Shown here piece by piece: positions 55,484 to 64,000 of a stretch of 64,000 nucleotides of DNA (positions within the stretch are counted from its first letter, which is position 1; every line of letters begins with the position of its first letter). The stretch is from contig NZ_CAKKNT010000006.1 of NCBI RefSeq assembly GCF_918814755.1, positions 1 to 64,000 of the forward strand, written 5' to 3'. Under the pieces are notes generated by a model, which was given only the letters and a program-made list of their open reading frames with translations, ran no database searches and was not told the origin of the DNA. The translations under genes were made by a program, and so were the position numbers. The stretch comes from Periweissella ghanensis. GTDB lineage: Bacteria; Bacillota; Bacilli; Lactobacillales; Lactobacillaceae.

Positions 55484-58330
55484 ATGGCAAACGATAAAAT
55501 TGTAATTCACGGCGCCCGCGCCCATAACTTAAAAAATATTGATGTAACGATTCCGCGTGATAAATTAGTAGTTGTGACGGGATTATCAGGTTCAGGGAAG
55601 TCTTCATTGGCATTTGATACGCTATACGCTGAAGGTCAACGGCGCTATGTTGAAAGCTTATCGGCCTATGCGCGCCAATTTTTAGGGCAAATGGACAAAC
55701 CAGATGTTGATTCAATTGATGGCTTGAGTCCAGCAATTTCAATTGACCAAAAAACAACTTCAAAAAATCCGCGTTCGACGGTGGGAACCGTTACGGAAAT
55801 TAATGATTACTTGCGGTTACTCTGGGCGCGGGTCGGGAAACCAGATGCCGCAGCAGATGGGATTATTACGTTACCATCGATCGAACAAATCGTTGATCAC
55901 GTCCTACATCACTACTCTGAACGCACGAAACTCCAAGTTTTAGCGCCCGTCATCGTGGCTAAAACGGGAACGCATGAATCGATTTTTGCCAAGATTCGTA
56001 AAGAAGGCTTTGTGCGGATTCGTTTAGATGGTGAAATTGTTGATTTAGCACAAGATTACACCCTTGATGAAAATCTTGAACATACCATTGAAATTGTCGT
56101 TGACCGAATTGTCTTAAAAGATGGCATTCGCTCACGGTTATTTGATTCGGTTGAATCAGCGATGCGTTTAGCTGAGGGGTTAGTGACGATTGATATTATC
56201 GACCAAGAAGCCGTGACCTTTTCGGATCACTATACTGGGGCGCTAAAAGATTTTGGGGTTGGTAAGTTAGAACCACGGCTCTTTTCATTTAATGCCCCCT
56301 TGGGAGCTTGCCCAGTCTGTGAAGGCTTAGGGGTTAGACTAGAAGTCGATGAAGATTTGATTGTGCCCGATAAAACATTAACGTTAGCTGATGGGGCGAT
56401 TGCAGCCTGGAGTCCGATTTCTTCACAATACTATCCCGCCATGTTAGCGCAATTTGCGGAACAATTTAACATTCCAATGGATGTGCCCTTTAATAAGTTA
56501 ACTAAGAGGCAACGCGATTTAGTGTTATATGGTTCAGGTAAGAAAAATTTCCATTTCCATTTTCAAAGTGATTTTGGTGGCGTACGCGATGTCGATGCGC
56601 CTTTTGAAGGGGTCGTTAATAATATTTCACGCCGCTACAAGGAAACCAACTCGGACTTTACGCGTGATCAAATGCGCCAATACATGACGGAATTAACGTG
56701 TGTGGCTTGTCATGGATATCGGTTAAATCCAGCCGCCTTATCGGTTAAAGTTAACGGCCAACACATTGCGGAGGTTTCCGAAAAAGCCGTGACAGATGAG
56801 TTAGCCTTTTTTAAACAAGTTACGTTTGGGGAACAAGATGCCACAATTGCCCAACCAATCATTAAAGAAATTATTGATCGGTTAACATTCTTGGAAAATG
56901 TTGGTTTGGATTACTTAACCTTATCACGTTCGGCCCGGACATTATCTGGGGGGGAAGCGCAACGAATTCGCTTAGCAACTCAAATTGGGTCAAACCTTTC
57001 GGGGGTGTTATACATTTTAGATGAACCTTCAATTGGGTTGCACCAACGCGACAATGATCGTTTGATTGCTTCGCTTAAAAAAATGCGGGATTTAGGAAAT
57101 ACTTTGATTGTCGTTGAACACGATGAAGATACGATGTGGGCCGCCGATTATTTAATTGATATTGGTCCGGGGGCCGGTGATTTGGGTGGTCAAGTGATGG
57201 CTGCCGGGACACCAAAACAAGTCGCACGGACAACCAAATCATTAACCGGTCAATATTTATCTGGTAAAAAGTTTATTCCGTTGCCAACCCAACGTCGCGC
57301 CGGCAATGGCCAAAAATTAACGATTACCGGTGCTAGTGAAAATAATTTACAAAACGTAACCGTTGATTTTCCACTTGGTAAGTTTGTCGCAGTTACAGGA
57401 GTTTCGGGTTCAGGTAAATCAACGTTAGTGAACATGATTTTAAAACGGGCCTTAAAACAAAAATTGAATAATAATTCTGAAAAACCGGGTAAATTTGAAA
57501 AAATTACCGGCTATGAAAATATTGAAAAAATTGTTGATATTGACCAAAGTGCGATTGGGCGGACTCCACGTTCAAACCCGGCCACATATACCGGGGTATT
57601 TGATGATATTCGTGACTTATTTGCGACGACTAATGAAGCCAAAATGCGGGGCTATAAAAAAGGTCGGTTTTCATTTAACGTCAAAGGTGGCCGGTGTGAA
57701 GCCTGTCACGGGGATGGGATTATCAAAATTGAAATGAACTTCTTACCGGATGTGTACGTGCCATGTGAAGTTTGTCATGGCGCCCGCTATAATTCAGAAA
57801 CCTTGGAAGTTGAATATAAGGGTAAGAATATCGCGCAAGTGCTCGAAATGAAAGTTGACGAAGCATTAGCATTCTTTGAACCAATTCCAAAGATTCGGCG
57901 TAAGTTGCAAACCATTCAAGATGTTGGTTTAGGCTATGTCGCGCTTGGTCAAAGTGCGACAACGTTATCTGGTGGGGAAGCGCAACGGATGAAGTTAGCA
58001 TCCGAATTACACAAAAAATCAAGTGGTAAAAACTTTTATATTCTTGACGAACCGACAACGGGCTTGCATACTGATGATATTGCGCGTTTATTAGTGGTTT
58101 TAAATCGGTTAGTTGATAACGGTAATACCGTACTCGTGATTGAGCATAATTTGGACGTGATTAAGGCGGCCGATTACTTAATCGACATGGGACCTGAAGG
58201 TGGTGCTGGCGGTGGGATGGTCTTAGCGACCGGTACGCCCGAAGCAATTGCTGAAGTTACTGCATCATATACCGGTCAATATTTAGGACCAATTATGAAC
58301 CGTACCAGAGAATTAATGGAAAAGAAGTAG
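55484..58330 (+). CDS. uvrA: Excinuclease ABC subunit A
   Basis: UvrA is the dimeric ATPase that first finds bulky DNA lesions. The 948-residue protein has two ABC modules: Walker [10 protein letters not shown] (33-41) and GVSGSGKST (about 637-645), two signature loops ([12 protein letters not shown] and [12 protein letters not shown]), and zinc clusters [12 protein letters not shown] and [31 protein letters not shown] is typical. It is translated with uvrB. A 12-nt gap leads to the small gene at 58343. Confidence 0.98.
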   Translation: MANDKIVIHGARAHNLKNIDVTIPRDKLVVVTGLSGSGKSSLAFDTLYAEGQRRYVESLSAYARQFLGQMDKPDVDSIDGLSPAISIDQKTTSKNPRSTVGTVTEINDYLRLLWARVGKPDAAADGIITLPSIEQIVDHVLHHYSERTKLQVLAPVIVAKTGTHESIFAKIRKEGFVRIRLDGEIVDLAQDYTLDENLEHTIEIVVDRIVLKDGIRSRLFDSVESAMRLAEGLVTIDIIDQEAVTFSDHYTGALKDFGVGKLEPRLFSFNAPLGACPVCEGLGVRLEVDEDLIVPDKTLTLADGAIAAWSPISSQYYPAMLAQFAEQFNIPMDVPFNKLTKRQRDLVLYGSGKKNFHFHFQSDFGGVRDVDAPFEGVVNNISRRYKETNSDFTRDQMRQYMTELTCVACHGYRLNPAALSVKVNGQHIAEVSEKAVTDELAFFKQVTFGEQDATIAQPIIKEIIDRLTFLENVGLDYLTLSRSARTLSGGEAQRIRLATQIGSNLSGVLYILDEPSIGLHQRDNDRLIASLKKMRDLGNTLIVVEHDEDTMWAADYLIDIGPGAGDLGGQVMAAGTPKQVARTTKSLTGQYLSGKKFIPLPTQRRAGNGQKLTITGASENNLQNVTVDFPLGKFVAVTGVSGSGKSTLVNMILKRALKQKLNNNSEKPGKFEKITGYENIEKIVDIDQSAIGRTPRSNPATYTGVFDDIRDLFATTNEAKMRGYKKGRFSFNVKGGRCEACHGDGIIKIEMNFLPDVYVPCEVCHGARYNSETLEVEYKGKNIAQVLEMKVDEALAFFEPIPKIRRKLQTIQDVGLGYVALGQSATTLSGGEAQRMKLASELHKKSSGKNFYILDEPTTGLHTDDIARLLVVLNRLVDNGNTVLVIEHNLDVIKAADYLIDMGPEGGAGGGMVLATGTPEAIAEVTASYTGQYLGPIMNRTRELMEKK

Positions 58331-58342
58331 GAGATTTAAATT

Positions 58343-58738
58343 ATGAAGCAGCACGTACGTAGTTTTACTAAATTGGATGCCATGGAAGCGGAAGCTATTA
58401 GTAAAGCATTTTTGAACTTTGCTAACGGCATGCCCGTGGATACTGATGATGCTGAAATTGCTGAACAAGTTAAGCAATTAGCGACTGAACTTGGACGCGC
58501 CAAAACCGTATCTTATTTGATTGGTCGTTTAGGTGACTACCAAAAAGCTTACACGAATGCGATTGCAGAACAAGCTGGGAGTGATGAAACTGCTAAAGCG
58601 TTCTACAACGGTGTCCAAACCGGCATGAACTTCATGGCCGGCGTGGGCATGGTTTTAGATGGTCGGATTGATAGTAACGGTTTGATTGAATTTTTGGAAT
58701 CAACTGAAAACGATGCCGAAGCAACTAGTGTGGAATAA
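58343..58738 (+). CDS. Hypothetical protein downstream of uvrA
   Basis: I do not recognise this 131-residue protein. It is acidic, largely alpha-helical and soluble (MEAEAISKAFLNFANGMPVD; ELGRAKTVSYLIGRLGDYQK). It has no catalytic motif I can name. It starts 12 nt after uvrA with GTAGGAGATTT as ribosome site and precedes the shared terminator, so it is the third gene of the uvrBA transcript and would share its damage control. Confidence 0.75.
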   Translation: MKQHVRSFTKLDAMEAEAISKAFLNFANGMPVDTDDAEIAEQVKQLATELGRAKTVSYLIGRLGDYQKAYTNAIAEQAGSDETAKAFYNGVQTGMNFMAGVGMVLDGRIDSNGLIEFLESTENDAEATSVE

Positions 58739-58740
58739 TT

Positions 58741-58772
58741 AAAAAAGGAACGCCAATTGGCGTTCCTTTTTT
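58741..58772. terminator. Bidirectional terminator
   Basis: AAAAAAGGAACGCCAA is self-complementary with TTGGCGTTCCTTTTTT and nearly loop-free. It ends both the uvrBA transcript and the convergent CBS gene. Confidence 0.92.
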
Positions 58773-59403
58773 AATTATGTAAATCTTCAATTTCAACAAC
58801 GGGATAACCTTTCCGTTGTAGACCACGAATAATCTTTTGTAGGAGACTATTTTCTAAGCCAACGGGTAAGGTAAATAAAATATCAACCGATTTATTTTCG
58901 GGATGTGAGTTAGAAGTCATGACGGCTTCAATATCGGTGTACTTTGAAATAACTTTAGACGTTGATTGTAAGTCACCGCGTTGTCCTGGTGTCCGCACAC
59001 GTAGCACATATGAACCGCGATCAACATTCCAACTAGTTGATAATGATTCCATCAAACTGGCGTGTGTTAAAATCCCATAAAAATGATTTTGATGATCTAA
59101 AACGGCAATATATGGTAAGTCACGAATCGCAAAGAAAATTGAATAAAAAGCCGCATCAAGGTTAATGAACTTAGTCGAGTTACGCATTAACGTGGTTACC
59201 GGTAAATCCATATTGCCGTTTTCGGCCATATGGCGGTAAACATGCATTTTGTAGATATTTCCACGGAAGAGTTCCCCGGTCGTATCTAAAATCGGAATTG
59301 CACGAAAATTAGAATTTTCAAAGATATCAAGGGCTTCCGCAATTGTCGTATTTTCGTGGACAATCGTGAGTTCTTGCTTAGGTTTTATGAATGAAATATC
59401 CAA
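58771..59403 (-). CDS. CBS-pair protein with C-terminal ACT-like region
   Basis: The 210-residue protein has two CBS motifs (about 12-60, TIAEALDIFENSNFRAIPIL; and about 75-120, FAIRDLPYIAVLD) and a C-terminal segment from about 132 (GSYVLRVRTPGQRGDLQST) that looks like an ACT fold. CBS pairs bind adenine nucleotides, and some Firmicute CBS proteins bind c-di-AMP, so a nucleotide-sensing role is plausible but not shown. The start is a TTG with GGAGG 8 nt upstream. Confidence 0.8.
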   Translation of the reverse strand: MDISFIKPKQELTIVHENTTIAEALDIFENSNFRAIPILDTTGELFRGNIYKMHVYRHMAENGNMDLPVTTLMRNSTKFINLDAAFYSIFFAIRDLPYIAVLDHQNHFYGILTHASLMESLSTSWNVDRGSYVLRVRTPGQRGDLQSTSKVISKYTDIEAVMTSNSHPENKSVDILFTLPVGLENSLLQKIIRGLQRKGYPVVEIEDLHN

Positions 59404-59535
59404 AATGGGGCCTCCGATTAAAATTTGCTGAGATAATATTTAATCTTATCATATAGAGTGTGAAAAAAATAGAACAATCGATGAAAAAGTGGTTAACATG
59501 GTATAATAATTTTAATAGATTTTAAATTAAAAAAT

Positions 59536-59562
59536 GAGAGGAGCTCAAACGAGGGCTCCTCT
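59536..59562 (+). other. Hairpin in the pth leader
   Basis: AGAGGAGC pairs perfectly with GCTCCTCT around 9-10 nt. No T-run follows, so it is not a terminator. It lies 35 nt before the pth start. Confidence 0.4.
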
Positions 59563-59596
59563 GATTTGGCATGATGAAAGAGGATATAGATAGATA

Positions 59597-60160
59597 ATGA
59601 AAATGATTGTTGGTTTAGGAAATATTGGTGAAAAGTACGCACAAACACGACACAACGTAGGCTTTATGGTAATTGATGCTTTAGCCAAAGACTTACAAAT
59701 TAGTTTAAAAAAGGTTAAGCAAGAAGCCTTTGTTGCCCAAGTACAATTAGCTGGCGACAAAGTTTTATTAGTGCAACCAACTACGTACATGAATGATTCT
59801 GGTCGTGCGGTGGCAGCGTTAATGAAGTATTACGACATTGCCATTGAAGATGTGCTCGTCATTTTTGATGACATGGACCGGGCAATGGGGTCATTACGGT
59901 TACGTCAAAAAGGTTCTGCCGGTGGTCACAATGGGATTAAGAGTATTATTGCGCACACCGGGACGCAAGAATTTAAACGCTTAAAATTTGGGATTGATCA
60001 CCCCGACCATACCCCAGATGCGGTTGTTAATTACGTGTTGGGTAAATTCAGTAAAGACCAACAACAACCATTAGCAGATGGCTTAATTTTAGCAATGCAA
60101 ATTGTTGAAGATTGGGTTGCTAATGATGACTTCCAAGCAACGATGAATAAATTTAACTAA
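59597..60160 (+). CDS. pth: Peptidyl-tRNA hydrolase
   Basis: Pth recycles tRNA from peptidyl-tRNA that drops off ribosomes. The 187-residue protein has the normal length. KMIVGLGNIGEKYAQTRHNVGF contains the conserved N10 region and catalytic H19, followed by PTTYMNDSGRAV, the DDMDRAMG loop and GSAGGHNGIKSII. GAGGATATAGATAGATA precedes the ATG. It is followed by mfd after 37 nt, the usual pairing in Firmicutes. Confidence 0.97.
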   Translation: MKMIVGLGNIGEKYAQTRHNVGFMVIDALAKDLQISLKKVKQEAFVAQVQLAGDKVLLVQPTTYMNDSGRAVAALMKYYDIAIEDVLVIFDDMDRAMGSLRLRQKGSAGGHNGIKSIIAHTGTQEFKRLKFGIDHPDHTPDAVVNYVLGKFSKDQQQPLADGLILAMQIVEDWVANDDFQATMNKFN

Positions 60161-60197
60161 GCTTGTCAGTCAAAGGTTTTAGAAAGGAGTTAGCAAA

Positions 60198-63100
60198 ATG
60201 CAAATTCAAGATTTAGTCGCTAAAACGGATGAATTTCAAAATGTTTTAGAGCATTTGGTGCCACATACCCGGCAATTAATAACGGGATTAACTGGTTCCG
60301 CCCGAGCGACTTATTATGCCTCGCTATTTGAACAACGGCCACAACCACAGTTGATTGTGGCCGATAATCAATTACACGCGGATCAACTTAGTGAAGATTT
60401 GAAAAATTATTTAACCGATGAGCAAATTTTTAACTTTCCTGCTGAAGATCGGATTGAAGTTGAATTAGCAACGGCCTCACCAGATGCGCGGGCGGCCCGG
60501 CTAGCGGCCCTTAATGCCTTAACAAGTGGCCAAGCAGTGGTGGTTATAACCACTTTGGCGGGATTACGTAAAAAGTTAACGCCACCGGCAATTTTTAATA
60601 CTGCTAAATTGACGTTTAATTTTACGGCGGAATATCAATTTGAGACCATCCGGCCAACTTTATTAATGCTTGGTTATGAAGCCGTTAAAATGGTTGATAA
60701 ACCGGGTGATTTTGCCATTCGGGGCTCAATTGTAGATATCTATCCGTTTGGGGTTGAAAATCCAGTACGGATTGATTTTTTTGATACTGAGATTGATTCG
60801 ATGCGCTTTTTTGATATCGTTACGCAAAAATCACTAGCTAATATTGAAACCTTTACCGTTTTACCGGTTAAGGAATTTATCCTCGATGCACATACGTTAG
60901 CCGCGGGGCAAGCTAAATTAGCGGCTGCGATGACGACTGTCCGTAGTAGTTTAACCGGGGCAGCTAAAAAGCATTTGACGGATTATTTCACACCGTTATT
61001 AGCCGATAATGCATTAATTCGTGCGCAAGAATTGAATTTGTACATTGATTACTTTTATCCACAAGCGACATCATTGGTTGATTACTTAGGGGCCCATGGC
61101 ACGGTGATTTTTGAAGATTTAGCCCATTTACAAGATGCCGAGCAGCAATTAATTACCAATGATGCTGAGTGGGTTACTGATCGGTTAGCAAAAAACCAAG
61201 TGTTACCCCAAATTGAAATTGCTAATCGCCTCCTAGATATTGTCCATCATAGTGGGCATGCGCAAGTGATTGTCAGCCAATTCCAAAAAGGGTTAGGTAA
61301 ATTAAAACTTGATAATTTAGTCCAAGTTAATTCACGCGTCATGCAGCAATTCTTTGGGCAGTTACCATTGTTAAAAACCGAAATGGAACGGTGGCAAAAA
61401 CAAAAATATACAGTGTTAATTTTAGCTAATAATCAGGACCGCATTAATGAAGTTCAACGGATTTTGGCTGATTTTGAAATTAAGGTCACAATTGTTAAAC
61501 CTAATGAAATTAAACCACAATTAGTCCAAGTGTTCCCAGGTCAATTACAAAGTGGTTTTGAATTAACGACCCAACGTTTAGCCGTTTTGACCGAGAACGA
61601 AATTTTTGCCAGTGTCCGAAAAAAAGCCCGGCTTAAACGTCAAACTTTGGCCAATGCAGAACGGATTAAAAGTTATTCGGAATTAAAAGTTGGTGACTAT
61701 GTTGTCCACGTCAATCATGGGATTGGGGTGTATGAAGGCATGCAGACCCTTGAAGTTCATGGGGTCCACCAAGATTACGTCACCATTGGTTATCAAAAAG
61801 AAGCCAAAATCTTTATTCCAGCTTCACAATTAAATCTAGTGCAAAAATATGTCGGCGCAGAGGATAAGTCGCCTAAAATTAGTAAATTAGGAGGCACCGA
61901 ATGGGCAAAGACGAAGCATAAAGTTGCCAGTCAAATTGAAGATATTGCTGACCAGTTATTAGCACTATATGCTGAACGTGAAGCTGCCAAAGGGTATGCC
62001 TTTAGTGCTAATGCAAGTGCAATGCAAGAATTTGCGGATGCGTTTGCTTATACTGAAACCCCCGACCAACTACGCTCAACGGCGGAAGTCTTAGCTGATA
62101 TGGAAAAGCAACGGCCAATGGACCGGTTATTAGTGGGTGATGTTGGTTTTGGTAAGACCGAAGTTGCCTTTCGGGCGGCATATAAAGCCTTTTTAGACCA
62201 TAAACAAGTTGCTATCTTAGTGCCGACAACGATTTTAGCCCAACAACATTTTGAATCAATGCAAGCCCGGTTTGCGGATTTTGGGGTTAAGTTAGGCTTG
62301 TTATCCCGGTTTCAAACGCCTAAGCAAATGGCTGCGACGATGGCGGGGTTAAAAGATCATACGATTGATATCGTGGTTGGTACGCACCGCGTATTGTCAA
62401 AAGATGTCATTTTTGCTGATATTGGCTTGTTGATTGTCGATGAAGAACAACGCTTTGGGGTTAAACATAAAGAACGGCTCAAGGAATTAAAGACAAATGT
62501 GGATGTCTTAACGCTAACTGCCACTCCAATTCCCCGGACGTTACACATGTCAATGTTAGGGGTCCGGGATTTATCAGTTATTGAAACGCCACCAGCAAAC
62601 CGCTATCCTATCCAAACATATGTGATGGAACAAAATGGGGGCGTGATTGCAGATGCCATTGAACGTGAAATGGGACGGCAAGGCCAAGTTTTTTATTTAC
62701 ACAATCGGGTTAATGATATCGAAAAGGTTACTGGCTATCTAAATACGTTAGTTCCAGAAGCCCGCATTGCTTATGCCCATGGCCAGATGAGTGAAAATCA
62801 GTTAGAAACGGTGTTATACGATTTTATTAATCGTGAATATGATGTGCTCGTGGCCACAACGATTATTGAAACGGGAGTTGATATTCCCAATGCGAATACG
62901 TTGATTATTGAAAATGCCGATCACATGGGTTTGGCGCAGTTATACCAATTACGTGGTCGTGTCGGTCGGTCATCACGAGTGGCGTATGCGTACTTTACGT
63001 ATCCGATTAATCGGACTTTGAATGAAGAGAGTGAAAAACGGCTGGAAGCAATTCGTGATTTTACTGAATTAGGATCTGGTTTTAAGATTGCGATGCGTGA

Positions 63101-63728
63101 TTTGAGTATTCGTGGGGCGGGGAATTTATTAGGAAAACAACAGCATGGCTTTATTGATTCGGTGGGGTATGACTTGTATACCCAAATGCTAACGGAAGCC
63201 GTTGCTAAGAAACGTGGGCAAGGCCAAACTAATATTTCGGATGCCGAAATTGATTTGGCAATTGAAGCATATATTCCTAGTACTTACATTGAAGATCAAG
63301 GTCAAAAAATTGAAATGTATCGCCGGATTCGCCAAGCAACGACTGATCCACAATTTGTGGAAGTTGAAGAAGATTTATTGGATCGCTTCGGTGAATATCC
63401 CCAAGAAGTTATTAATCTGTTACAGATTAGTCGCTTAAAAGCATTAGCAGATACTGCCTTGGTTGAAAAAATTTGGCAAGAAAGTAGTTTTATTTTTGTG
63501 CAATTTTCAGCCCACGCTGTCAAAGTGTTATCAATGGAAACGTTAATGACTAGTTTGACCGCGACAAAACTACGCTCAGTTGTCAGTCAAGGTGCCAATG
63601 AGGCCCTTAAAATTAAATTTGTGATTCAACCGAATATGGTCCAAACGGTATGGTTTACCGAATTAACCAATTATTTGCAAGCAATGGTAACTAGTCAAAT
63701 AGTTGAAGAGGAACAAGATGGGCAATAA
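60198..63728 (+). CDS. mfd: Transcription-repair coupling factor Mfd
   Basis: Mfd removes stalled RNA polymerase and recruits UvrA. The 1176-residue protein has the UvrB-like N-terminal module (about 1-350), the RNA-polymerase-interaction domain with YVVHVNHGIGVYEG (about 502-515), the RecG-like translocase with GDVGFGKTEV (648-657), DEEQRFG and QLRGRVGRSSR, and a C-terminal TRCF domain. AAAGGAGTTAGCAAA precedes the ATG. The last 11 nt overlap the next gene. Confidence 0.98.
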   Translation: MQIQDLVAKTDEFQNVLEHLVPHTRQLITGLTGSARATYYASLFEQRPQPQLIVADNQLHADQLSEDLKNYLTDEQIFNFPAEDRIEVELATASPDARAARLAALNALTSGQAVVVITTLAGLRKKLTPPAIFNTAKLTFNFTAEYQFETIRPTLLMLGYEAVKMVDKPGDFAIRGSIVDIYPFGVENPVRIDFFDTEIDSMRFFDIVTQKSLANIETFTVLPVKEFILDAHTLAAGQAKLAAAMTTVRSSLTGAAKKHLTDYFTPLLADNALIRAQELNLYIDYFYPQATSLVDYLGAHGTVIFEDLAHLQDAEQQLITNDAEWVTDRLAKNQVLPQIEIANRLLDIVHHSGHAQVIVSQFQKGLGKLKLDNLVQVNSRVMQQFFGQLPLLKTEMERWQKQKYTVLILANNQDRINEVQRILADFEIKVTIVKPNEIKPQLVQVFPGQLQSGFELTTQRLAVLTENEIFASVRKKARLKRQTLANAERIKSYSELKVGDYVVHVNHGIGVYEGMQTLEVHGVHQDYVTIGYQKEAKIFIPASQLNLVQKYVGAEDKSPKISKLGGTEWAKTKHKVASQIEDIADQLLALYAEREAAKGYAFSANASAMQEFADAFAYTETPDQLRSTAEVLADMEKQRPMDRLLVGDVGFGKTEVAFRAAYKAFLDHKQVAILVPTTILAQQHFESMQARFADFGVKLGLLSRFQTPKQMAATMAGLKDHTIDIVVGTHRVLSKDVIFADIGLLIVDEEQRFGVKHKERLKELKTNVDVLTLTATPIPRTLHMSMLGVRDLSVIETPPANRYPIQTYVMEQNGGVIADAIEREMGRQGQVFYLHNRVNDIEKVTGYLNTLVPEARIAYAHGQMSENQLETVLYDFINREYDVLVATTIIETGVDIPNANTLIIENADHMGLAQLYQLRGRVGRSSRVAYAYFTYPINRTLNEESEKRLEAIRDFTELGSGFKIAMRDLSIRGAGNLLGKQQHGFIDSVGYDLYTQMLTEAVAKKRGQGQTNISDAEIDLAIEAYIPSTYIEDQGQKIEMYRRIRQATTDPQFVEVEEDLLDRFGEYPQEVINLLQISRLKALADTALVEKIWQESSFIFVQFSAHAVKVLSMETLMTSLTATKLRSVVSQGANEALKIKFVIQPNMVQTVWFTELTNYLQAMVTSQIVEEEQDGQ

Positions 63729-64000
63729 GAAATTAGTACAAGGCACCGCAATATTAGCCTTTGCGGCCTTAATTGCCAAAGTTTTAAGTGCGGTGTATCG
63801 GATTCCTTTAGAAAATTTTGTTGGGGATACCGGTTTTTACGTCTATCAACAAATTTATCCAATTTATGGAATTGGGATGACGTTAGCTTTAAATGGCTTA
63901 CCAACGTTTATCTCTAAATTAATTGTCGCTGAGCCAAACGATGCCGCCCAAGCCCAATTAGCCGGACAGTTGTTACGGGGATTGAGTATGGTGGCACTAG
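63718..64000 (+). CDS. Polysaccharide biosynthesis / flippase protein, 5' part
   Basis: This open frame begins inside the end of mfd (ATG at 63718, GAGGAACAAG upstream) and is cut by the window end after 94 codons. The N-terminus MGNKKLVQGTAILAFAALIA and VLSAVYRIPLENFVGDTGF followed by YQQIYPIYGIGMTLALNGLP is typical of SpoVB/YabM-type MATE-like (MOP superfamily) lipid-linked oligosaccharide exporters. In Firmicutes this gene commonly follows mfd. The function is inferred from the N-terminal part only. Confidence 0.85.
   Translation, partial: MGNKKLVQGTAILAFAALIAKVLSAVYRIPLENFVGDTGFYVYQQIYPIYGIGMTLALNGLPTFISKLIVAEPNDAAQAQLAGQLLRGLSMVAL

Noticed and set aside
1-64000. CRISPR array, tRNA/rRNA genes, insertion sequences or a replication origin
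   Set aside because: No regularly spaced repeats, cloverleaf sequences, transposase frames, inverted-repeat-bounded elements with target duplications, or DnaA-box clusters were seen.

Overview
The window is a compact, low-GC (about 40 %) Firmicute chromosome segment. Gene content, AAGGAGG-type ribosome sites, U-tailed hairpin terminators and gene order point to a lactic acid bacterium of the family Lactobacillaceae; the Weissella/Periweissella/Leuconostoc side of the family fits best, but that placement is inference. I see no rRNA, tRNA, CRISPR array, prophage or insertion sequence. Nearly all of it is housekeeping DNA with short gaps.

Left part (1-10.8 kb): a MocR-type regulator divergent from an atypical SDR gene, small accessory genes (DUF2798-like, DUF1349-like, a coiled-coil protein), then guaA and guaB on the minus strand. 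guaB is the most unusual gene: a CBS-less IMP dehydrogenase barrel followed in the same frame by a second, degenerate barrel without catalytic loop or flap, which carries the canonical IMPDH C-terminal tail. A PurBox-like site lies upstream. An orphan KAS III gene, a phosphoglycerate mutase and a polyprenyl synthase follow.

11-21 kb: ecfA1-ecfA2-ecfT-truA, rplM-rpsI with a probable L13 leader, a UbiA/MenA prenyltransferase, a Dus enzyme, an APC permease, a D-2-hydroxyacid dehydrogenase and a separate ECF S component. 21-30 kb: a YoaK-type membrane protein, the niacin-salvage pair pncB-nadE, a P-type ATPase behind a yybP-ykoY (Mn2+) riboswitch with its own terminator, an unknown helical protein and pepC. 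Two copies of a roughly 170-bp interspersed element, each carrying a different terminator hairpin, lie at 21.2 and 28.1 kb.

30-45 kb: phosphate region. pstS stands alone; about 8-10 kb downstream come phoP-phoR and pstC-pstA-pstB-pstB-phoU. Pho-box-like TTTACA repeats with 10-11-nt phasing precede pstS, phoP and pstC. Between them lie yigZ, comFA-comFC, hpf, secA and a prfB without the programmed frameshift.

45-64 kb: pspC-yvlD-hprK-lgt-gpsA, galU (possible cre site), trxB, a phosphoglucomutase, an HD phosphohydrolase, uvrB-uvrA behind a LexA-type box and an intervening terminator, an unknown protein, a CBS protein, pth-mfd, and the start of a polysaccharide flippase cut by the window end.
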